Of a stretch of DNA of 64,000 bases, positions 1-9,017 are shown in pieces. Below the pieces are notes generated by a model. It was not told the DNA's origin. It saw nothing but the letters and a program-made list of their open reading frames with translations, and searched no databases. Source of the DNA: JACKII01 sp965202745 (lineage in GTDB: Bacteria; Pseudomonadota; Alphaproteobacteria; Bin95); NCBI GenBank assembly GCA_965202745.1, contig CBDBCB010000017.1, forward strand, positions 1-64,000, read 5' to 3'. The translations under genes were made by a program, and so were the position numbers. How positions within the stretch are numbered: the first letter of the stretch is position 1; every line of letters starts with the position of its first letter.

Positions 1-258
1 AGGCCGGCGGCGCAACGCTCCATCTGCGCAAGATCACGCCGGACTATGATCCGTCCGACAAGGCCGGCGGCACTGGCGTTCATCGAGGACAAAAACCAGG
101 TCGGCGAACTGGCAACTGGTCTGCTCTACCTTGACCCGACGCCGCAGGACCTGCACGGCTCGTTGAAGACGGTGAAAACGCCGCTGAACAAGTTGCAAGA
201 AGCGGACCTGTGTCCCGGCAGCAGCGTACTTGACCAGATCAACGCCGCGCTGCGCTAG
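1..258 (+). pseudogene. 2-oxoacid:ferredoxin oxidoreductase beta subunit, C-terminal fragment with frameshift
   Basis: Only the 3' end lies in the window. The last 60 or so residues (ELATGLLYLDP, DLHGSL, TPLNKL, ADLCPGSSVLDQINAAL) match the C-terminus of KorB-type thiamine-diphosphate subunits that oxidise 2-oxoacids to acyl-CoA with ferredoxin as acceptor. The upstream part (LHLRKITPDYDPSDKAG, bases 18-68) is in another frame from the downstream part (ALAFIEDKNQVGEL onwards), so there is a one-base frameshift near 63-72, inside a GC-rich stretch that resembles bases 1-12. It may be a true lesion or a sequence error; the alpha subunit would lie outside the window. Confidence 0.7.
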
Positions 259-288
259 GGCTCTTCACCAATTTTCTGCCCTTCTTTT

Positions 289-328
289 GAAGCGCTCCGG
301 ACCTTGGTTTGGGGCGCTTCGACTTTTT
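289..328 (+). terminator. Rho-independent terminator after the korB fragment
   Basis: A 10-base inverted repeat with one G-T pair (GAAGCGCTCC at 289-298 and GGGGCGCTTC at 311-320) is followed by GACTTTTT. It lies 31 bases after the stop codon, as expected for the end of a kor operon. Confidence 0.75.
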
Positions 329-381
329 AGAGCATCGCCAGTTTAAATGGAGCCGCTTGCACGATCAATTTGCTGGTTAAG

Positions 382-1440
382 TGTTCCATCCTGGCTGATC
401 GGATAGCCCCTCGTCGCTCTGCGTTTTTCATGGCACGCTGTGTTTTGACCGAGGCGCGGGATGGGAGAGCGACATGGTGATCAAGCTTCACAGTCAGGCG
501 ACGACGCCACCGAAGATCAGAGCGGCCATACAGGCCAGTGACGACCCTGCGTGGGTTCTTGCCGAGCGTCACGGGACCACGGAACAGACCGTATGGAAAT
601 GGCACCAGCGTGCCAGCGTGGAGGATCGCAGCCACATGCCCCATCGCCTTCAGACGACGTTGACGCCAGCGCAGGAAGCTGTCGCCGTGGCCCTCCGCAA
701 GACGCTTTTGGTCTCGCTGGATGATCTGCTGGCGGTGGTGCGCGATTTCTTGAACCTGAATGCCTCCCGCTCTGGCCTTGACCGCTGCCTGCGTCGGCAT
801 GGCGTGGGGGCCCTGCGCGCCCTGAAAGCAGCATCGCCCCGGCCAAAGCACAGCGCCTTCAAAGCCTGTGAACCCGGTTCCATCCCCATCAACCTGAAAT
901 ACCTGCCACCGATGGCAGATGAGAGCCGCCGCCGTTCCCTCTTCGTGGCCATCGACAGGGCAACGCGTTGGGTTGTTGTCAGGGTCTACAACAGCAAGAC
1001 AGCGGCCAATGCCCGGCGCTTCCTGCGCGCCCTGGAGCGCGCCTGCCCGATGCGGATCCGCCCCATACTCCCGGATAATGGAAAAGAGTTCACGGATCGC
1101 CTCTTCGGTCTGCGCCAGCGCGCCGCAACAGGCGCGCATGAATGCGACACGCTGGGCGCCGCCCTCGATATCGATCATCGCCTGACGCTGCCTAGGTCAC
1201 CTCAGACCAACGGTATGGTCGAACGGTTCAATGGCCGCATCGAAGAGGTTCTGCAGAGCCATCCCTTCCGATCCGGCGAGGTTCTGGAAGCCACGCTGCT
1301 TCGCTATGTCTGGCTTTACACCCAGCAACTGCCGCAATCAGCCCTGGGCAGCAAGACGCCCTTGCAGGCAATGAAGGGATGGCGAAAACTCAAACTAGAG
1401 CTGGTCAGGAAACAGCCATATTACCTTCCAGGATGGGACA
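382..1440 (+). mobile_element. IS481-family insertion sequence, copy 1, full length (1059 bp)
   Basis: The ends were set by comparing three copies in the window. The left end begins TGTTCCATCCTGG and the right end, read inward, begins TGTCCCATCCTGG, giving imperfect terminal inverted repeats. Copy 3 (56053-57111) has the same length of 1059 bp. No target duplication is seen: the left flank ends in TTAAG and the right flank starts CTTTCG. The right flank is the interior of an IS256 transposase gene, but the left flank is not the missing part of that IS256, so this copy sits at a rearrangement junction. Confidence 0.88.
474..1440 (+). CDS. IS481-family transposase (copy 1), no stop codon inside the element
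   Basis: This is a DDE transposase for its own element. An N-terminal helix-turn-helix region (about residues 15-55, with GTTEQTVWKWHQR) precedes an rve-type integrase core. Likely catalytic residues are D in FVAIDRATRW, D in ILPDNGKEF and E in GMVERFNGRIEE. The frame runs to the last base of the element (LPGWD) without a stop and stays open to 2498, through antisense IS256 sequence. Only residues encoded up to 1440 belong to the transposase. The start ATG follows GGGAGAGCGAC, a good ribosome binding site. Confidence 0.85.
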
Positions 1441-2489
1441 CTTTCGATGGGATGGGTGGTTCTGATGTGTTTCCACTGTTCTGCCGGGAAATCATAGAAG
1501 GCCAGCAGCACGTCACGGTCTTTGATCCATTTGGCTACCGCTTGTTCGTCTTTCACGCCGTAGGTCTCGATGAAGAAATCGCAGGCCGCCATGGCTTCGG
1601 CCTTCGTCTCTGCCTGCCAGATGTCGTGCAGGGGGCCTTTGGCTTTCGCTTGCACCGATTGGGGCATTGCCTTCAGCCCATTGCCGGTTTTATGGAACCA
1701 GCAGCGCTGTTCTGCGGTCGCGCCGAAGACCGCGCGAAGGGCGGCCCAGAAGCCCAGTGCACCGTCGCCTACCGCGAGATCGGGCGCGTGATTGAGGCCG
1801 CGCCGCTTGAGGTCGAGCAGGAGCGCGCGCCAGCTTTGGGTCCTTTCGCGATAGCCGTCGATCAGCCCCAGTATCTCCTTTCGGCCCCATTCATCCGCGC
1901 CGATCAGCACCAGAACACATTGCTTTTCTTCCATCCTTGGCTGGAAATAGACGCCATCCGCCCAGACATAGACGATGCGCCGGGCGCTGAGATCGCGCTT
2001 CTGCCAGCGGTCGTACTCCTCCCACCAATCGGACTTCAGCCGCGAGATGGTGGGGGACGACAGGCCCGCCGCGTTCGGCCCGAGCAGCGCGGCCAAGGCC
2101 GCCTGAAAATCGCCCGTGGAAATGCCGTTGAGGGAAAGCCAGGGCAGCAAGTCCTCGACGGACTTCGCCTTGCGCAGATACGGCGGCAGGATCGAAGAAG
2201 AGAACCGACCCTTCTCAGCCTGCCGATCACGATCCCGCCCGCGTGGCCCTTTCACGGGCACTGGGCCAATCCCGGTCATTCCCTCTCGTTCTGGCAGGTG
2301 AGCGTGACGAACGACCCGCGCGGGCCCCTCGGACGTCGTCTCATTGGAAAATGGCGCAAGCCATGCGCTCCACTCAGCTTCAAGCGCTTGCTCGATCAAC
2401 TGCCGCGCCCCGGAACGGATCAAATCCGTCAGCGGATCGGCGGAAAATCCCTTGGGATGGGGCAACGCGGTGATGGTATCTCTCGTCAT
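1441..2489 (-). pseudogene. IS256-family (mutator-type) transposase, C-terminally truncated
   Basis: About 350 residues remain from MTRDTITALPHPKG at 2489 to TTHPIES at 1441. Mutator-type features are visible: the acidic residue in YVWADGVYFQPR, the second in AVGDGALGFWAALR, the CW pair in QRCWFHKTGN and the C-terminal TTHPIES. The last 60 or so residues, preserved in copies B and C, are lost. A longer open frame to 2567 exists, but the ATG at 2489 is preferred because it is the first ATG and follows AAAAGG. It cannot make a normal full-length protein. Confidence 0.85.
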
Positions 2490-2583
2490 GGGGCATAGCC
2501 TTTTCTCAGCGAGAATTGCGGCGCGGGAACAACGCCATGATATGCCGCCCCTCAGGACAATCACCAACTGTCAGCTGTTTCTC
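1441..2583 (-). mobile_element. IS256-family insertion sequence, copy A, 3' end removed
   Basis: The 5' end of the element (right side, ending CAGCTGTTTCTC at 2583) matches the ends of the two other copies that keep it (at 7590 and 25486). The other end is missing: the sequence stops at base 1441, where IS481 copy 1 begins inside the transposase gene. The C-terminal part of this IS256 is not on the far side of IS481, so the two elements now meet at a junction not explained by a simple insertion. Beyond 2583 lies a glpD tail. Confidence 0.85.
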
Positions 2584-2810
2584 AGCTTGGGCAGGCCAAG
2601 CACACTGACGACCTGGGCCGCCGTTTTGGCTGGAACCTGACCGAGGCCGAAGTGCGGTGGCTGATGCAGCGCGAGTGGGCGCGGACGGCGGACGACGTGC
2701 TATGGCGGCGCAGCAAGCTCGGCCTGCGGCTCTCAGTGGAAGAGCAGCAGGCTTTGGCTGGCTTTATGGTAGGAGAGGCCGCGCGGAAGACGGCAGAGCC
2801 CGCATCATGA
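2584..2810 (+). pseudogene. glpD: Glycerol-3-phosphate dehydrogenase (GlpD) C-terminal remnant
   Basis: Translation in the frame ending at TGA 2808-2810 gives DLGRRFGWNLTEAEVRWLM followed by REWARTADDVLWRRSKLGL, the C-terminal cap of aerobic GlpD, which feeds glycerol 3-phosphate electrons to the quinone pool. About 75 codons remain; the FAD domain is missing. The remnant begins exactly at the IS256 copy A end, so the 5' part was removed or moved by a rearrangement at that IS. The stop overlaps the end of the convergent aldo/keto reductase gene by a few bases. Confidence 0.8.
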
Positions 2811-3833
2811 ACTGCCGATGCTGAGCAGGTTGACCACCGGCTTGTAGAGTTCTTCCAGGTAGGCCACGTCTTCGGCGGGCAGTTCGATATCGGCTGCGGC
2901 GACCAGCTGGTCCAACTGGGAGAGTTTCGAGACGCCAACGACCGGCGCCGTCACTTCCGGCTTGCTGAGCAGCCAGGCGACGGCGACCTGCGCCGGAGCA
3001 TGGCCCAGTTTCTCCGCCACTTCCACCACGCGGTCGGCGATGGCGAAGTCCATCTCGCCCTGATAAAGGCCGCGAGTGCGCTCCTTATCGCCGCCCTGGC
3101 TGCGCTGGGTCGTACCGGCATCCAGCGAGCCCTTGTACGCGCCTGTTAGAATACCGCGCGCAAGCGGCGACCAGGGGGTCAGGCCGACGCCGGTCGAGGC
3201 GCAATAGGCGTTCATCTCGCGCTCTTCCTCGCGGTAGATTAGGTTGTAGTGGTTCTGCATGGAGATGAACTGGGTCCAGCCGTTCTGATCCGCCGTCATC
3301 TGAAGCTGACAGAACTGCCAGGCGAACATGCTGGAGCCGCCGAGGTAGAGTACCTTGCCGGCCTTCACCACGTCGTGCAGCGCTTCCATGGACTCTTTGA
3401 TTGGCGGGTGGGCCACGCCGGGGAAGCCGTGCGGATGCCGGTGAATGATCAGCTGGTCGATATAGTCCAAGCCCGTGCGCTTCAGCGAGGCATCGACGCT
3501 TTCCATGATGTGCTTTCGCGAGAGGCCGCCCTTGTTGCCGCCGCGGCCCATGGGAGCGGCGACCTTGGTGGTGAAGACATAGTCCTCCCGCTTGAAAAGC
3601 TCGCGCAGCAACTGGCCGACCACCTGCTCGCAGGCACCCAGGCCATAGGCGTTGGCGCAGTCGTAATAGTAGAGGCGGTGGTCCATGGCGGCCTTGAGGA
3701 TGGGGCGGGCCTCGTCGATGGGCAGGGTCCAGTCGCCCTGGTGGCCGACGCCCGGCTCGCCGAAATTCATGGTGCCGAGGGCGAGGCGAGAGACCTGCAG
3801 GCCGCTTTTGCCCAGTTGGACGGTTTTTAGCAT
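2805..3833 (-). CDS. Aldo/keto reductase
   Basis: A 342-residue TIM-barrel NADPH-dependent oxidoreductase. The N-terminus MLKTVQLGKSGLQVSRLALG and the catalytic tetrad can be followed: D and Y in YYDCANAYG, K in FTTKVAAP and H in LIIHRHPHG. The cofactor-binding end carries VVGVSKLSQLDQL. The sequence resembles the Tas/YdhF-like AKRs; the substrate cannot be told. It reads clean end to end despite lying between broken genes and converges with the glpD remnant. Confidence 0.88.
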   Translation of the reverse strand: MLKTVQLGKSGLQVSRLALGTMNFGEPGVGHQGDWTLPIDEARPILKAAMDHRLYYYDCANAYGLGACEQVVGQLLRELFKREDYVFTTKVAAPMGRGGNKGGLSRKHIMESVDASLKRTGLDYIDQLIIHRHPHGFPGVAHPPIKESMEALHDVVKAGKVLYLGGSSMFAWQFCQLQMTADQNGWTQFISMQNHYNLIYREEEREMNAYCASTGVGLTPWSPLARGILTGAYKGSLDAGTTQRSQGGDKERTRGLYQGEMDFAIADRVVEVAEKLGHAPAQVAVAWLLSKPEVTAPVVGVSKLSQLDQLVAAADIELPAEDVAYLEELYKPVVNLLSIGSS

Positions 3834-4496
3834 CTTGGGTTTCCTGTTTTGGGCGTATGCGGGCGCGCCGCATCATGGTCGAATTTTACTGACAGTTTTT
3901 ACCCTGAGCCCGCCAAAGAGCCTAGTTCGCGTTTTATGCCACCCTTGGACAGGCTCAGGATTGTCTGTTTCAGCGGGTGTAAGGTTTAAGTGTTCTCTGT
4001 CGCGGGGATATCAGTGCCGGGGCGGCTATTCCAGGATTGGTACGGTCGGGTTGGCAGCCCAAGTGTTGCGCTTTGTGCCGGTCTTCATCGGAGCCGCCTG
4101 GCAGTTTCCTGCAATCGCTTGATCTATTGAGACGGACTTCTAATGCCCACAGACAATTGCAAGCAAGCCGGAGGATACACCATCATGGCTGGACTTTCCA
4201 TCGCGTCTCCCGTCTGTCCCGCTGTCTTAGCAGGCCCCTGCGTTCTCGCAGAAAGAACGACTAGATAGATACCGCTATACTTACCCTGTGCGGCCTGGTG
4301 CGATTGTGGGCCGATCGAGTCAGAGACCGGACTAGCCACACCTGCCGACTGTAAGCCCCGGGGCGGCGGACCGGACAAGCGCCACATTGCCGCCACGGTT
4401 AAGATGAAGGCTATAGTTTGGGTGGCTTTGCGTGATTGTTTCGAGGGCCTAGACTGCGCGCAACCAATCAAAACACCGCTGAGGAAACACCGTCCG
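3834..4496. other. 663-bp region without a recognisable gene
   Basis: It separates the divergent aldo/keto reductase and the 4497 gene, so it must hold promoters for both. I see short open frames on both strands but none with recognisable protein features, and no tRNA or clear terminator. Confidence 0.5.
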
Positions 4497-4916
4497 ATGC
4501 TCTACATGGTCGAAATGGAACTGCCGGACCGCTCCCGTTTGAGTGAGTGGCATGACTGGTATACCGCCCATATCCACAAGCTACTGACAGCAGACGGCTA
4601 TGACGGGGTGCAGCGGTTTGAGGCGATCGGGTCTTCCGACTCACCCTTTCTGGCAATTCACGACGTGGTGGGGCCGGAACTTTTTACCAGCGCGGGCTAT
4701 AAGGCGGTCGGCGGCCCATCCGGCACTGGCGAGTGGCAGAAGCTGATAACCAACTGGCACCGGAACCTGTTCACCGGCATGGATACCATGCCTGCGCTGG
4801 CAGATGGGCAGCGGTTGGCGCTGCTGGCCGACGGTGCGGCGGTGCCAGATGGCTTTGCGGGCCGTGTGACCTGGGTCAAGAATGCAGGGCTGGATGGGAC
4901 GATCCCGCGGCGCTAG
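4497..4916 (+). CDS. Small unassigned protein, probable dimeric alpha/beta-barrel fold, C-terminal frameshift likely
   Basis: The start at 4497 follows GAGGAAACACCGTCCG. The protein opens MLYMVEMELPDRSRLSEWH and contains WHDWYTAHIHKLLTADGYDG, a layout seen in small EthD- or DUF4286-like proteins that sit beside catabolic oxidoreductases; I cannot assign a family. The frame closes at 4916 after GLDGTIPRR, but another frame continues with LEGLADIVLYTPRSPAR to a stop at 4966, 13 bp before the next ATG. A one-base indel near 4898-4910 is therefore likely, with the original end at 4966. Confidence 0.55.
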   Translation: MLYMVEMELPDRSRLSEWHDWYTAHIHKLLTADGYDGVQRFEAIGSSDSPFLAIHDVVGPELFTSAGYKAVGGPSGTGEWQKLITNWHRNLFTGMDTMPALADGQRLALLADGAAVPDGFAGRVTWVKNAGLDGTIPRR

Positions 4917-4979
4917 AGGGGCTGGCCGATATCGTGCTCTATACCCCCCGATCACCGGCAAGATAGCCTGAGCCAATCG

Positions 4980-6421
4980 ATGAGCCAGACCGATGTGATT
5001 GTGGTCGGCGGCGGCGGGGCCGGAATGGCCGCCACGATTGAGGCTGCCCGCTGGGGCAGGCGCGTTGTGCTGTTGGAGCAGAACCCGGCGCTGGGCGGCA
5101 GCACGGCTTGGTCAGTTGGCTCGGTCTCGGCCTCTGGCACCTGGCAGCAGAAAGCGGCGGGGATCGCCGACCACCCGGACGCGCATTTTGAGGACCTGGA
5201 AGCGTTTGCGGGCGCTTTGGCGAACCGCGACAACCGGGTGCTGCGCCGGGTGCTCGTGGACAATACGATGGAAATGATGGGCTGGCTGGAGAGCCTGGGG
5301 CTGGTGTTTGGCGGGCCGTACCGGGTGCCGCCGTACCGGGTGCCGCGGATGCACAATGTGCTGCCCAACTCCCGCGCTTTCCCGGAGATGCTGGGGCGGG
5401 AGTGCCGGCGGCAGGGCGTGCAGATGCGGCTGGGCACCAAGGCAGAGAACCTTATCCTGGAGGAAGGACGCATTGCCGGTGTGAAGCTGGCAGGTGGGCA
5501 GGAATTGCGGGCCGCGGGCGGCGTCGTGCTGGCCGCGGCGACTACAGCGCCAATGCTGAAATGCGCGTGCAGTTCGCCGGCGAGGAGAAAGCGAACCTGG
5601 AGGCAGTGAACCCGACCGCCAGCGGTGGGGCGATCAGCATGGCCTTGGCTATAGGGTGCGAGGTGTTGAATGGCGACCTGATGAGCGGGCCGACCATGCG
5701 CTTTGTCCCTCCGCAGCGCGAGAGCCTGGTGCGGCGGTTGCCGCCCCGGCCCTGGCTGGGCAAGGCCGTGCGGTTGGCGATGGAGGTGCTGCCGGAATCC
5801 GTGCAGCGCCCCTTCGCCATGAGCTTCCTGACCACGGCGCTGGGTGTGTCGCGGGACCTGTTCCAGGAGGGAGCAATATTGGTCAACCGCGAGGGCGAGC
5901 GCTTTTGCGATGAACTTGGGCGGCCTGCGGTAGAGGTGCCGAAACAGCCGGAGCGGCTGGCGTATGTCGTGCTGGATGGTGCCATGGCGGCGAAGTTCAC
6001 GGCCTGGCCGCACTTCGTCTTCACCGCGCCGGGCAGCGCCTATGCCTACCTCCAGGACTACCGGCGGAACCGGAAGGATATCTTCCACGAAGGCCGGGAT
6101 GCGGAGGCGCGGGCGGGCAGCATGGACGTGCCTGCGACCGCTTTGGCGGAGAGCCTGGCGTGCTTGCCGGGACGGGGGCCGTATGTGGCGCTGGGGCCTA
6201 TCCGGAGCTATGTGGTTTTCACCGATGGCGGCCTGCGTGTGACCGAGCGGCTGGAGGTAATCGGACCGGAAGGCACAGTGCTGCCTGGCTTCTATGCGGC
6301 AGGCTCGACAGGGCAGGGCGGGTTATTATTAGAGGGCCACGGGCACCATTTGGGCTGGGTGTTTATCTCGGGCAAGATCGCAGGACGGAACGCAGCGCAT
6401 GAGGTGGCGATGTGGGGGTGA
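4980..6421 (+). pseudogene. FAD-dependent oxidoreductase (fumarate reductase / ketosteroid dehydrogenase-like), frameshifted
   Basis: The N-terminus has a Rossmann FAD site (DVIVVGGGGAGMAATIEAA) followed by LLEQNPALGGSTAWS, typical of succinate dehydrogenase/fumarate reductase flavoprotein-like enzymes. The first frame ends at 5609; homologous sequence continues in another frame from GDYSANAEMR (about 5540) to GFYAAGSTGQGG and GHHLGWVFISGKIAGRNAA, the C-terminal FAD motif, ending 6421. A missing G near 5539 (GCCGCGGCGAC where GCCGCGGGCGAC is expected) explains it. The rejoined protein would be about 480 residues. It probably formed an operon with the gene before it. Confidence 0.8.
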
Positions 6422-6588
6422 GAGCTACGCATCCCGAAAACACCCACCTTCACCTTTCGACTCACCGCTAGCGCGGCGGCTCAAGATGAAGGGTGGGAAT
6501 GGAAGCGAATGCGCTCCCCCGTTGACCGCCTGCTTCTACCGTGATCCCTTTGCGGCTAACGAATAATCACTATCCGAGGAAATATCCC

Positions 6589-6969
6589 ATGCGCTTTGGC
6601 GTTTTTTATGAGCTGCAATTGCCCCGCCCCTGGAACGATGGCGATGAGCACCGCCTGTTCAATGATGCGTTGGCCCAGATCATTCTGGCCGACGAACTGG
6701 GCTTCGACTACGCGTGGGAGGTGGAGCACCACTTCCTGGATGAGTACTCCCACTCCTCAGCACCCGAAGTGCTGCTGGCCGCGGCAGCCAGCCGGACCAA
6801 GAACATCCGGCTTGGCCATGGCATCAAGCAGGTGATCCCCAACTACAACCACCCGGCACGCTCGGCAGAGACCATCGCGACGCTCGACCTGCTGTCCGAT
6901 GGGCGCGTGGACTTTGGCATTGGCGAGGGTGCGACGCGGCTGGAGTTGGGGGCGTTCGGTATCTCCGCC
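6589..6969 (+). pseudogene. Luciferase-like flavin monooxygenase, truncated by IS256
   Basis: About 125 N-terminal residues of a bacterial luciferase-like (LLM) oxidoreductase: MRFGVFYELQLPRPW, FDYAWEVEHHFLDEYSHS, and IRLGHGIKQVIP with ETIATLDLLSDGRVDFGIG. The start at 6589 follows GAGGAAATATCCC. The frame runs into an IS256 fragment at about 6964-6970 and stops at 6978. The last shared codons (ISAQT) fit both the monooxygenase and the IS, so the junction lies in a short stretch of microhomology. The remaining two thirds of the enzyme is not in the window. Confidence 0.82.
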
Positions 6970-7590
6970 CAGACATAGACGATGCGCCGGGCGCTGAGAT
7001 CGCGCTTCTGCCAGCGGTCGTACTCCTCCCACCAATCGGACTTCAGCCGCGAGATGGTGGGGGACGACAGGCCCGCCGCGTTCGGCCCGAGCAGCGCGGC
7101 CAAGGCCGCCTGAAAATCGCCCGTGGAAATGCCGTTGAGGGAAAGCCAGGGCAGCAAGTCCTCGACGGACTTCGCCTTGCGCAGATACGGCGGCAGGATC
7201 GAAGAAGAGAACCGACCCTTCTCAGCCTGCCGATCACGATCCCGCCCGCGTGGCCCTTTCACGGGCACTGGGCCAATCCCGGTCATTCCCTCTCGTTCTG
7301 GCAGGTGAGCGTGACGAACGACCCGCGCGGGCCCCTCGGACGTCGTCTCATTGGAAAATGGCGCAAGCCATGCGCTCCACTCAGCTTCAAGCGCTTGCTC
7401 GATCAACTGCCGCGCCCCGGAACGGATCAAATCCGTCAGCGGATCGGCGGAAAATCCCTTGGGATGGGGCAACGCGGTGATGGTATCTCTCGTCATGGGG
7501 CATAGCCTTTTCTCAGCGAGAATTGCGGCGCGGGAACAACGCCATGATATGCCGCCCCTCAGGACAATCACCAACGGTCAGCTGTTTCTC
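6964..7590 (-). mobile_element. IS256-family fragment, copy A2 (5' half only)
   Basis: 627 bp nearly identical to the 5' half of copy A: the transposase N-terminus (start at 7496) up to RRIVYVWA, with the normal outer end CAGCTGTTTCTC at 7590. The inner boundary at 6964 is not an IS end; the sequence TCCGCCCAGACATAG is where IS and luciferase-like gene meet. It separates two broken host genes, the monooxygenase and pirin, so it probably marks a deletion that also removed the 3' half of the element. Confidence 0.85.
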
Positions 7591-8095
7591 CGCCGAATGC
7601 TTCGCCCGCAATGACGGTGACCTCGGCCGCGCCGTCGGGGCTCTCAGCCTTTGGAATTTTAGCGGCCGGCAGGAACTGGTAGCCGGGCGTGGCGAACTTG
7701 GCGCTTGCAGGCAGGTTCACCCAAATCTGGAAGCCATGGGCCAGGCCGCCGCGTGTCTTGAAAGCAGGGCTGGGCAATTCGGAATGGACGATGCCCGCGC
7801 CCGCCGTCATCCACTGCACATCGCCCGCGGTAATCAACTGGCTTTTACCGGTGGAATCCTCGTGCAACTTTTCCCCCGCCAGAATGTAGGAGATGGTCTC
7901 GAAGCCACGGTGCGGATGGTCCGGCGCGCCGATGGCCTGGCCGGGCGCGTAGGACACCGGGCCAACTTCATCCAGCATGAGGAAGGGATCGACCTGGTCG
8001 AGGCCATTGGTGGGGAAGGGGCGGCGGACGAGAAAGCCAGCGCCTTCCTTCTGCTGGTGTGCGGTGATGGTGGCCGCTACTGGGCGGATGGCCAT
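7591..8095 (-). pseudogene. Pirin family protein, C-terminus lost at IS256 end
   Basis: About 168 residues of the pirin cupin fold remain: FPTNGLDQVDPFLMLDEVGP, then the metal-site region APDHPHRGFETISYILAGE and GIVHSELPS. Pirins are usually around 280 residues, so the second cupin is missing. The frame crosses the IS256 boundary at 7590/7591 and stops at 7568 inside the IS. The ATG at 8095 lies 3 bases after the stop of the VOC gene, so the two were one transcription unit. Confidence 0.83.
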
Positions 8096-8098
8096 CAA

Positions 8099-8581
8099 TC
8101 AATAACCCGTCGTGATTCCGAGCAGGATACCGTCCGGGTCGCGGAAATAGACCGAACCCTTATCCTCGCCGCCGTGGGCGTCGTGTTGGATACCACGCTC
8201 GCGCAAGGTTTTGAGGGTGTGCCGGTATTGTTCCGGCGTGCCTTTCAGCGCCAGATGGTGCATGGAGCCGACTCCCCGCTCGGTCTTGGCCGGGCCTTTC
8301 TTGGGGAAGTCGAAAATGGCCAGATAATTCGTGCCGCCCATATCCAGGAAAATTTGGGTGGAGGAGGGCTCGTCGCGGTTGGGAATGACCTTGTTGAGGG
8401 TCCTGCCGACGACTTCGGTATAGAACTCGATGGTTTGCTCCATGTCGGAGCAGATCAGCGCCAGATGGTCCACGCTGCCGGTTTGCACGGGGGCAGAGCC
8501 CGCGGGCTGGTTGGACGGCTTGAATTTGGCGACCAGGGACGCGCGGCGGTCGTCATAGTCGATGTCGTGGCTGTCGGGCAT
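8099..8581 (-). CDS. VOC-family (glyoxalase/dioxygenase-like) protein
   Basis: 160 residues with one vicinal-oxygen-chelate domain: VDHLALICSDMEQTIEFYTE, a middle GSMHHLALKG and an end GSVYFRDPDGILLGITTGY. His in VDHLAL and MHHLAL are likely metal ligands; the usual C-terminal Glu is not obvious, so activity is uncertain. The ATG at 8581 is chosen because TTGGAGTGAGACG precedes it; a longer frame to 8725 runs through a palindromic repeat and is unlikely to be coding. Pirin follows in the same unit. Confidence 0.75.
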   Translation of the reverse strand: MPDSHDIDYDDRRASLVAKFKPSNQPAGSAPVQTGSVDHLALICSDMEQTIEFYTEVVGRTLNKVIPNRDEPSSTQIFLDMGGTNYLAIFDFPKKGPAKTERGVGSMHHLALKGTPEQYRHTLKTLRERGIQHDAHGGEDKGSVYFRDPDGILLGITTGY

Positions 8582-8678
8582 CGTCTCACTCCAATAATTC
8601 GGCGTAACCATAGTAGTCTGATCGAAAAGCAAGCATCCGCAAACGTTTCGTGTGTCAGTCCACTCTTTCACTATGTTG

Positions 8679-8725
8679 GTGGTTCGATGGAAACGGGCGG
8701 CTACCATCCGTTTCCATCGAACCAC
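8679..8725. repeat. Palindromic repeat, copy 1
   Basis: Perfect 18-base inverted arms, GTGGTTCGATGGAAACGG (8679-8696) and its complement (8708-8725), with an 11-base loop. A related repeat starting GTGGTCCGATGGAAACGG lies at 12420. It sits upstream of the VOC gene and could act as a REP-like element or a hairpin in the leader. Confidence 0.7.
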
Positions 8726-8912
8726 TATTAGAAAGTACGTCGCGCCGGTGTGTGTTTAACGTTCGTAACCGATTGATAACCTTTGTCTGCTACAATGCAA
8801 ATTTGAAATGTCGGAAAAGCGCGGCTTCGTTCGATAAAGAGAATAAAAATCAGCCGTTTAGACTGAGCAGGATATAATCATCGTATAAACCGGATCTAAA
8901 CTTTGCATAAGC

Positions 8913-8984
8913 ACCACCTAAACATTTTTTGGGCAAAATGTCTAATTTTGCGCATAAAATTTTAGTTTTGTTTAGGTGGTTTTT
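8913..8984 (+). terminator. AT-rich stem-loop with T-run, possible terminator
   Basis: Inverted arms ACCACCTAAACA (8913-8924) and TGTTTAGGTGGT (8969-8980) enclose a 44-base AT-rich loop and are followed by TTTT. It lies in a strongly AT-rich gap (about 8730-9017) between the HiPIP 3' end and the VOC 5' end. On the minus strand the same stem would terminate readthrough from HiPIP. The long loop makes an intrinsic terminator less certain. Confidence 0.5.
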
Positions 8985-9017
8985 CGGCGTCGCCAAATTT
9001 AGCTGATTAACAAAACT

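Noticed and set aside
474..2498. A single 674-residue protein open across IS481 and IS256
   Set aside because: After base 1440 the frame runs antisense through an IS256 transposase gene and has no protein-like features. It is open only because the IS481 transposase lacks its own stop.
3249..3830. A 193-residue open frame opposite the aldo/keto reductase
   Set aside because: It is fully inside a clear gene on the other strand and has no ribosome site or family features.
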